A stretch of DNA of 32,500 nt from Glandiceps talaboti (lineage: Eukaryota > Hemichordata > Enteropneusta > Spengelidae): assembly GCF_964340395.1 (NCBI RefSeq), contig NC_135557.1, positions 14,357,661 through 14,390,160 on the forward strand, written 5' to 3'. A model generated the notes under the pieces. It searched no databases, was not told the DNA's origin, and worked only from the letters and a program-made list of their open reading frames with translations. The translations under genes and the position numbers were made by a program. The stretch's first letter is position 1; every line of letters starts with the position of its first letter. This document shows, one piece after another, positions 26,511 through 32,500 of the stretch.

Positions 26511-28079
26511 TCACACCCCTGGCCTGAGGACGTCATGTTATCGACCAAAAAAAAAATCGTCAGAATAAAAAACTTCAAAAACGTAAATGTTCATATTTTC
26601 ATCATTTTGACCACATAAGCGTAATTTGTACTTTGATGTCGTTTTGTATCAGCCATGTATCAGTCGGTGTCAGTGAATCAAACTCTGATTCACAGTTTTA
26701 CATATTCATAAACGGCCGTCAGCTGTGGGACTGGAGAGCTCGTACGCTTGTTTGCCATGGTAACATGTGTTATAGGGCTTGGGGTGAGGCGGCTGTTATA
26801 AGGACTGGACACTCACTTGTACACGTAGAGTAGAGTACAACCATCTATCACTCAACATCCACTGTCTTGTCGCCTCTAAGTAGTATTAGCTGGATGGTAC
26901 TTTGACGTTTTGAGTTGCATACTGGAAAAAGTTCTCTTCTCGAGTGAAACAGCAAATACCGGTAGGACAGTTGTTTTGATTTTTCTGGGGGGAAAACTTA
27001 ACGTTTTAGATATACTTAGATATCGTTTTTCATTCGTATGTATTCATATATCCACGGATCATGTTATTGGGTTTGTATTCATTAGTCCCCCAATCGCTTG
27101 ACACCGACATCTATATCACAGGGATATTGCATTTCTTAAATTCAAACTTGTCCTCATCCTACATCATGTAAAACGCGCTAGGAACATGAGTACGGCCTCT
27201 GAGAAAACTTTTTTTCTATCTGTCAAAAAGATACATCGTCATTTTCATCACTTTTGTTTTTTTCTGAATGTAGGAATTTTTTAAAACAGCAATTCGCACT
27301 TGGAGAAAATGTTGTAAACAGCGAACGCGGTTAAATATCACGATGTTAACTTTTCGCATTGCTATCACTCCAGCATAATCCCGCCAATTTTTTTTTGGCG
27401 GGAAAGAATCTTAGCAATTATACGTGACGGCAATTTAAACAATTCTCACAATTTTGTCAAAAAATGTCATTTTTAAAAACATTTTATTCGTTCTATGTTT
27501 TGTATATATTTGTGACGATTTATTAACGCTATGAAATGAAAGGTTCGTTTATTGAATCGTTCTGTTGACGAAATCTGTGCTCAGTCTCGTGTTTACAACT
27601 ACGCAATGCAGTCAATAAAGGCAGCGGTTTGCCAGAGTCCCAAAAGTTGAGTCTAACGTCAGAATCAAATAGAAATTTAGCCTGATTTGAAGTATAGTGT
27701 GGTCTGTTTGACGGCCAGGTTCAGTGCAAACTGTTCATTTCTAAGTGTTTGTCGTCAGAATGAAAAATCATATCAAGTTTTAGCTCATTTACGAGGAAAT
27801 CTACTTGAAACAACCATCGAGGTGACACCTGTTGCCGTGCCGTGCCATGATCGCAATGTTTTCAGAACCGCGTCAAGGCTCAGTGGTACTGTCTCCTACT
27901 CGTCAGTATCCTTGTAATAATTATAGTCATGACAGTGACCATATGTTACAATTCAAAGATTTTCATTCATCATAATTATTCCTGATTGGAGTGAGCGATA
28001 ACAAAACGCCAACGAACTCTCTATAGATTAAATTCAATTACCATGACTCAAAAAACCTGATATTCTTACAGCGTTCAAA
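26511..28079. other. Non-coding stretch, no supported gene
   Basis: Short open frames are present but none has a family signature or splice context. A small hairpin, TCCCGCCAA/TTGGCGGGA, lies at 27379-27403. Confidence 0.45.
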
Positions 28080-28960
28080 GTCGTCAGCACGACTCATACA
28101 CTTTGCCGACAAATGATTTCATACAATTTGCCAACAAATCTTCTCGGTGAAGTTTTTTCCGCCAGAGCATTTCAATAAAGGTTTTTTGTTTTTTCTAACT
28201 TGAAATATAAAAAATTCCGTGTCACAAACTTTGCCGCAAAATTCTTCTCTCTGTGAAAATTTTTCCAGCCATGTAGTTTTAACAAAAAGTTTTTATTTTC
28301 TTAAATTTGTTTTTAGTTTATTCGTGACTTGAAAATAAAAATATGCATGTAAATAAAGTCTTCCGTTACAGAAATTTTCCGACAAATTATTTCATACTTT
28401 TTTGCCGCCATTTGCGTTTCTCGATTAAAATATTTTCCCTCCAAATTATTGTAACAAATTTTGTTTCGTTCACTAAAACATAATAAGTAATGTACAATAA
28501 AAATTTTCAGTGACACACAATTTTGTCACAAAATTATTTCGTACACTGTGACTTAGCCGCCAAATCTTCATCAAAAATGACAGTTTTTCCCGCCAAATAG
28601 TTTCAACAAAACTTCTTGGATTTTTTCGTAACTTGTGACACTTGTGAGACTTCTTGATAATTTTTTCCCGCCCAATTATTTCACCAAAAAAAACACTGAG
28701 TTGACAAAAACTTTGCAGTAAAAATCATGCACACGCTTTGCAACCAAATTTTTCTCGATAATTTTTTCCCGCCCAATTATTTCACCAAAAATTCAAGTTT
28801 TCTGTAATTTCAAATATGAAAATTATGTAAAGCATTCAGCTATAAACACTTTATCGCCAACTCACATCATAAGTTTACACTTTGCCACTAAATCTTCTTG
28901 TCGATGACATTTTTCCCGCAAGTTTTTTCAACTAATTTTCTTGTTTTTCAAATTTGCTAT
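28080..28960. repeat. Degenerate array with recurring TTTTTCCCGCC and ACTTTGCCGCCAAAT blocks
   Basis: Blocks such as ACTTTGCCGACAAAT, TTCTCGATAATTTTTTCCCG and CCAATTATTTCACCAAAA recur irregularly every 75-140 bp. One 34-bp stretch is repeated exactly with an offset of 101 bp (from 28656 and from 28757). TTTTTCCCGC occurs at about 28583, 28662, 28763 and 28910. There is no reading frame of note. Confidence 0.6.
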
Positions 28961-29938
28961 CGTTTCGGTCCATCTCGATGGTATTTTAGATTGTATTCAA
29001 AGATATTGTAAGCATTAATGAGTTATTATCAAAATATTTCCTTTAACAAATGCTTGTTACTAGAGATTGTCGACATTCTATTACGGCATGATAAACTATT
29101 CGCTTGCGGGGGGAAGGTGATGATTATCCAGATTCACTTACCGACCTTTTACACACCGCTAATGGCGAGTTTCCCAACTTCCTCAAATTGTCAGTGACTT
29201 GGTAGGCAAATATAATATTCGGTTTGGAACCGTAAATTTGAGAAGTAGCCATATTCCACGTCTGTTCAATTTTATTCGCGAAACCATCAACAATATCATA
29301 ATTGTCTTTATTTCAGTTTATTTGCGCTCACAATCTTGATTGTTTCGTTACTATCAAATGAAGAGTTAGGATACAAAATAGACCCAATAATGCTAGATTA
29401 GGAGTAAAAGTTAACTTTTTTTTTTTACATTTTACCTTTCTTTAGTTATCCCCGGCTCTAAACTCTGACGAGTATCGATAGTGATGGCGACAATGTAACA
29501 TTATATTGGTCGACTTTCTCTTCTCACATTACATTTTGTACACTCTTTACACTAGTTTTCATTGTTCACTGTATTTTGATTGCCTCTAAAATTACAGCTA
29601 TTGCAACAGTAAAGAACTTAAAAAGAGCAAAGCACTGTAATTCCTTTATGATATTATAGGTGTAGAAAAAGTATATAAAACAGTGCTCGAAGATGCGAAG
29701 TTTGTTTAACGTTTCGAGCAATAACTCTTAATCAAGTAAGTAATTTTGTCGCTAGTAGTACATCATAGACGTGCTACATTGTGGTCATGGTTTCAATGCC
29801 ACAGGTTCCTATTATGACCGGACCATAATTAAATTGTATTAAACAGGGACATTTATTTGTTCGGGACCAACACTTTCTCTAACCATGCCAAACAGTTATT
29901 TTCCTTTGTTTAATTCTAACCCGCCCCAACTGTTGCTA
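28961..29938. other. Non-coding stretch, nothing supported
   Basis: AT-rich DNA without a recognisable gene, tandem repeat or element end. Confidence 0.4.
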
Positions 29939-30220
29939 AGGCCTAACAAAAAAAATGTGTAGTTCCGATTACGCTCAATTTTAGAATAGGTGGGGTAGGT
30001 AGATTTGTTATTTCATTTTTTTCTACATATTTTCTTTTTCATATCTGAGTGTCTAGTTCAGGTAGTTATGTTTTCCGTTGTTTCTTCCCATCAGATGTAC
30101 AGCCATTATAGATTGGAAGAACAGTTTTATATTGTCTTTTTAAGTTGATGTTAGTTTCCGCATCCACTATTTCTTGCGAGACTTCACAATTTTCACGGTT
30201 TTATTTTTTTTAGGATAGGG
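29939..30220 (-). mobile_element. Dispersed ~370-bp MITE-like repeat, copy C (truncated)
   Basis: It begins AGGCCTAACAAAAAAAATGT and follows copy B closely through GATGTACAGCCATTATAGATTGG and ACTTCACAATTTTCACGG. Similarity fades near 30220, so about 90-150 bp of the far end is missing, and about 25 bp of the core is deleted near 30080. It is oriented opposite to copy D, which starts about 40 bp later. Confidence 0.72.
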
Positions 30221-30261
30221 TAGGAAATCATTTCGTCTCCCTTCAATTGTAAATTACTTTA

Positions 30262-30633
30262 AGACCTAAAAAAATAATTATTTGGTTCCGGTTACCCGAC
30301 CCTACCTCGTTTCACTGCCGACACTAACTTTTTTTTACTTATTCGAGAGAGAAAAAAGAATATCGCGAAAATTGTGAAGTCTCATGAGAAATAGTGGATG
30401 CGGAAACTGACATTAACTTAAAAAGACAAAATAAAACTGTTCTTCCAATCTATAATGGTTGTACATCTGATAGGAAGAAATAAACAACACAGAGACCATT
30501 TGGAAAACAATGGAAAACCTGGACTAGACATTCACACAGAAAAAAATGTAATAAAATAAAATAAAAAATCTACATACCCCACCTTTTCTAAAATTGAGCG
30601 TAATCGGAACCATACAATTTTTTTATTAGGCCT
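30262..30633 (+). mobile_element. Dispersed ~370-bp MITE-like repeat, copy D (full length)
   Basis: It starts AGACCTAAAAAAATAATTAT and ends TTTTATTAGGCCT, with imperfect terminal inverted repeats (TGGTTCCGGTTAC inside the left end, GTAATCGGAACCA inside the right). It is full length like copy B and shares the exact internal block ATCTGATAGGAAGAAATAAA with copy A. There is no reading frame shared by the copies, so it is non-autonomous. Confidence 0.78.
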
Positions 30634-31400
30634 GACGAGGCTTTATGAGGAACCGATAATGGTGAATGAATTGTACATGTATTTCGCCCAAGTATCGGAA
30701 CGTGTAGATATGCTAATGTTTGAGGGGAAAAATGAAAGTTTGAGGAGTTTTGAGATTTATGTAAATATAAATTATTTTTATTTCATCTATATAAAGCTTA
30801 TTTTCCGACCGCTTTTGTCGTCGTGAACAGTCCACCTTTTCTCCGAAGCGTCCCTCGTTAGTTTGAACGACGTAATCGCTCCAAATTCACGACATTCAAA
30901 ATTAACTCGAAATTAACTTAAACGGTACAAATCGATAAGGAGAAGATATATTGACCAAATGCCTGTAAGAGGATTTGTGAAATTGATTTACATAACGATT
31001 GGTATTCAAACGCGCACTGACACTTTTAAAACGATATGCAATCCGTGATAGAGAAAGCTTTAATTTTACGCATGCGTAGTAAATAGCATAATTTCTTATG
31101 AATATTCATGAGTGTAATGATGGTTGCGGCAGACTGTGTGAATCATTTGCGTCATTAGTCCAATATGTTGAGGTGGCATGAATGAAACAAAAGCCGATTA
31201 GATGAAAAACAACTGATTAATTAGGGAGGCTAGTGATTTCGTGTTCTGTCAGCTGGGGAGCGTATTATTGAGAGAAATTCTGATTTACAGTATTCCCACG
31301 AACGTCACTCGAAAGTTGCGCAACGTTAATAAAAAAACATGACACCACCTTGCATTCTTTTTCGTAACTGATATTACAATGATCTAATTCTCTCATTATG
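30634..31400. other. Probable upstream region of the zinc-finger gene
   Basis: No coding exon is visible. TACGCATGCGTA at 31067-31078 is a perfect 12-bp palindrome resembling NRF-1-type promoter sites. A promoter for the downstream gene here is an inference from this and from the YY1-like motif at 31428-31438. Confidence 0.35.
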
Positions 31401-31675
31401 AATACTTCCCATTGCATATTAAATGTAGCCGCCATTGTGTAAGTACGGCAACAGGTAGTTTGTTTTCGTCAGTTTTTTTTTCTGTGTGTGTTTGTTGTTT
31501 GTCTTTTAACGACTTCCATGTAGTATAGTAATCCTGTTACTAACTACTTTATTAACAATGCCTCCACTGACTTCCTGCATTCACAGAAAAAAAGCGTACA
31601 ACGGTTCAAATTATAAAATTAATGTAACTAGTTATAAGGATTTAAAATTTAATATATTTTTGTTTTGTTTTACAG
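31401..31675 (+). other. Candidate non-coding first exon (ending 31438) and intron of the zinc-finger gene
   Basis: GCCGCCATTGT at 31428-31438 resembles a YY1 element and is followed directly by a consensus donor GTAAGT (31439-31444). The acceptor TTTTGTTTTGTTTTACAG ends at 31675, giving a 237-bp intron. The only ATG close to the donor (in ATGTAG) stops at once, so this exon would be 5' UTR. The exon start is unknown and no transcript evidence is available. Confidence 0.4.
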
Positions 31676-31692
31676 ATAGCGTTAAAAAAAAT

Positions 31693-32500
31693 ATGAACGT
31701 GTTCTATCGCCCAAGTCTTCATGTCTGTGGCACGCCAGGTTGTATGGGCGCATGCAAACGACTCCCGCCGCCACCCCTCATTATCCCGAAAGTGCCGCTA
31801 CGGATCGTTAGCTTCCCTCCTACGGTCGAACGGCCGGCGTATCTGCCGCCAACGTTGATGAAGAATCTTTCCGAGCACGACAAGCCTTTCGAAGAACACT
31901 TATTTGAGTTGATAAGACGGAGAGTCATGCACACTCGAGGGAAAGTGAGCAGCCATTACAAGTGCGAAGGGTGTGAAAAGACTTTCACGAACCTATCAAC
32001 TCTGACACGCCATCGTCGGATTCACACTGGTGAACGCCCGTATGAGTGCGATATCTGCGAGAAAGCGTTTACCCGACTTGACTATCTCCAAGCCCACCGC
32101 CGTATCCACAGCAAAGAAAAACCATACAAATGCAGGCTGTGTGAAAAGACATTCACCAATCCTTCGAACTTGCAGAGGCATTCACGAACGCACACTGGGG
32201 AACGCCCTTACAAATGCGACGTCTGCCAAAAGACATTCACTCAGCCCGCCCACCTGCGTTCCCATCGCCGCATCCACAACGGAGAGAAACCGTACTCATG
32301 CAAAGTGTGCGAAAGACGTTTACTTTCCCATCGAATCTTCAGCGACACTGGAAGATCCACACAGGGGAACGACCGTACCACTGCGAAGTTTGCGGAAAAA
32401 AGTTCATTCAGCTCGCCCATCTTCAATCTCACACTCGTATCCACACCGGTGAAAAACCACTGCAGTGTGATCTGTGCGGAAAACGGGTTCGCTCACTACG
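31693..32500 (+). CDS. C2H2 zinc-finger protein, 5' part; runs off the window; frameshift in finger 5
   Basis: The frame opens at ATG 31693, just after an acceptor at 31675, and is free of stops to the window edge. About 90 residues without known domains (Pro-rich, [19 protein letters not shown]) precede the fingers. Fingers start at 31963 (KCEGCEKTF). Fingers 1-4 are canonical Cx2C...Hx3H with linkers TGERPY, SKEKPY, TGERPY and NGEKPY. Finger 5 begins SCKVCE, but at the A run 32312-32314 the finger pattern moves to the +2 frame, where [15 protein letters not shown], finger 6 (HCEVCGKKF) and the start of finger 7 (QCDLCGK) continue. One A is missing relative to the expected GAAAAG. Such proteins are nuclear DNA-binding factors; the target is unknown. 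It could be a live gene with a sequence error or allele, or a recent pseudogene. Confidence 0.8.
   Translation, partial: MNVFYRPSLHVCGTPGCMGACKRLPPPPLIIPKVPLRIVSFPPTVERPAYLPPTLMKNLSEHDKPFEEHLFELIRRRVMHTRGKVSSHYKCEGCEKTFTNLSTLTRHRRIHTGERPYECDICEKAFTRLDYLQAHRRIHSKEKPYKCRLCEKTFTNPSNLQRHSRTHTGERPYKCDVCQKTFTQPAHLRSHRRIHNGEKPYSCKVCERRLLSHRIFSDTGRSTQGNDRTTAKFAEKSSFSSPIFNLTLVSTPVKNHCSVICAENGFAHY

Noticed and set aside
32030-32452. 140-codon forward frame overlapping the zinc fingers
   Set aside because: It is a shadow of the zinc-finger exon in another frame; the finger ligands are in the frame starting at 31693.

Overview
The window is animal nuclear DNA. It has GT-AG introns, long gene-poor stretches and three recognisable protein genes of metazoan families. 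It is packed with microsatellites, minisatellites and small non-autonomous transposons. The mix of a methyltransferase of the NNMT/PNMT/INMT family, an intronless RING/B-box/NHL (TRIM-NHL) gene and a C2H2 zinc-finger gene suggests a marine invertebrate such as an amphioxus, hemichordate, echinoderm or mollusc. The sequence alone does not let me name a species.

Layout. 1-2930 holds a diverged inverted-repeat element (191-828), a possible LTR end with primer-binding site (about 1100-1200) and a decayed 3' end of a CR1/L2-like non-LTR retrotransposon (2287-2591). A three-exon methyltransferase gene follows (2931-6812, 260 codons). Its first intron carries CT, TTTG, AT and TTG arrays, and the acceptor plus start of exon 2 are tandemly duplicated. 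7081-7933 is a pentanucleotide array and 8649-9024 a GA-rich array. The TRIM-NHL gene occupies 10527-12860, with a complete 446-bp MITE (76-bp terminal inverted repeats, 9-bp target duplication) starting 40 bp after its stop.

13.7-31.6 kb has no convincing intact gene. It holds very long CT/GA, GTAT, AAAT/ACAT and AAT/GAT arrays and a 33-bp minisatellite. It also holds a dispersed ~370-bp repeat family (15520-15874, 24299-24670, 29939-30220, 30262-30633), the last two copies lying head to head as a ~700-bp inverted repeat. A second repeat with the core GATAAAATGTAGCAA occurs at four places, two degenerate tandem arrays lie near 26 kb and 28 kb, and there is a THAP-like relic at 20.7 kb. At the right edge a C2H2 zinc-finger gene begins (coding from 31693, probably after a non-coding exon ending at 31438) and runs out of the window. 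Its fifth finger is interrupted by an apparent one-base deletion.

The three genes show no sign of functional linkage. I found no clear new biological system. The most interesting items are the duplicated splice acceptor, the MITE families and large inverted repeat, and the interrupted zinc finger.
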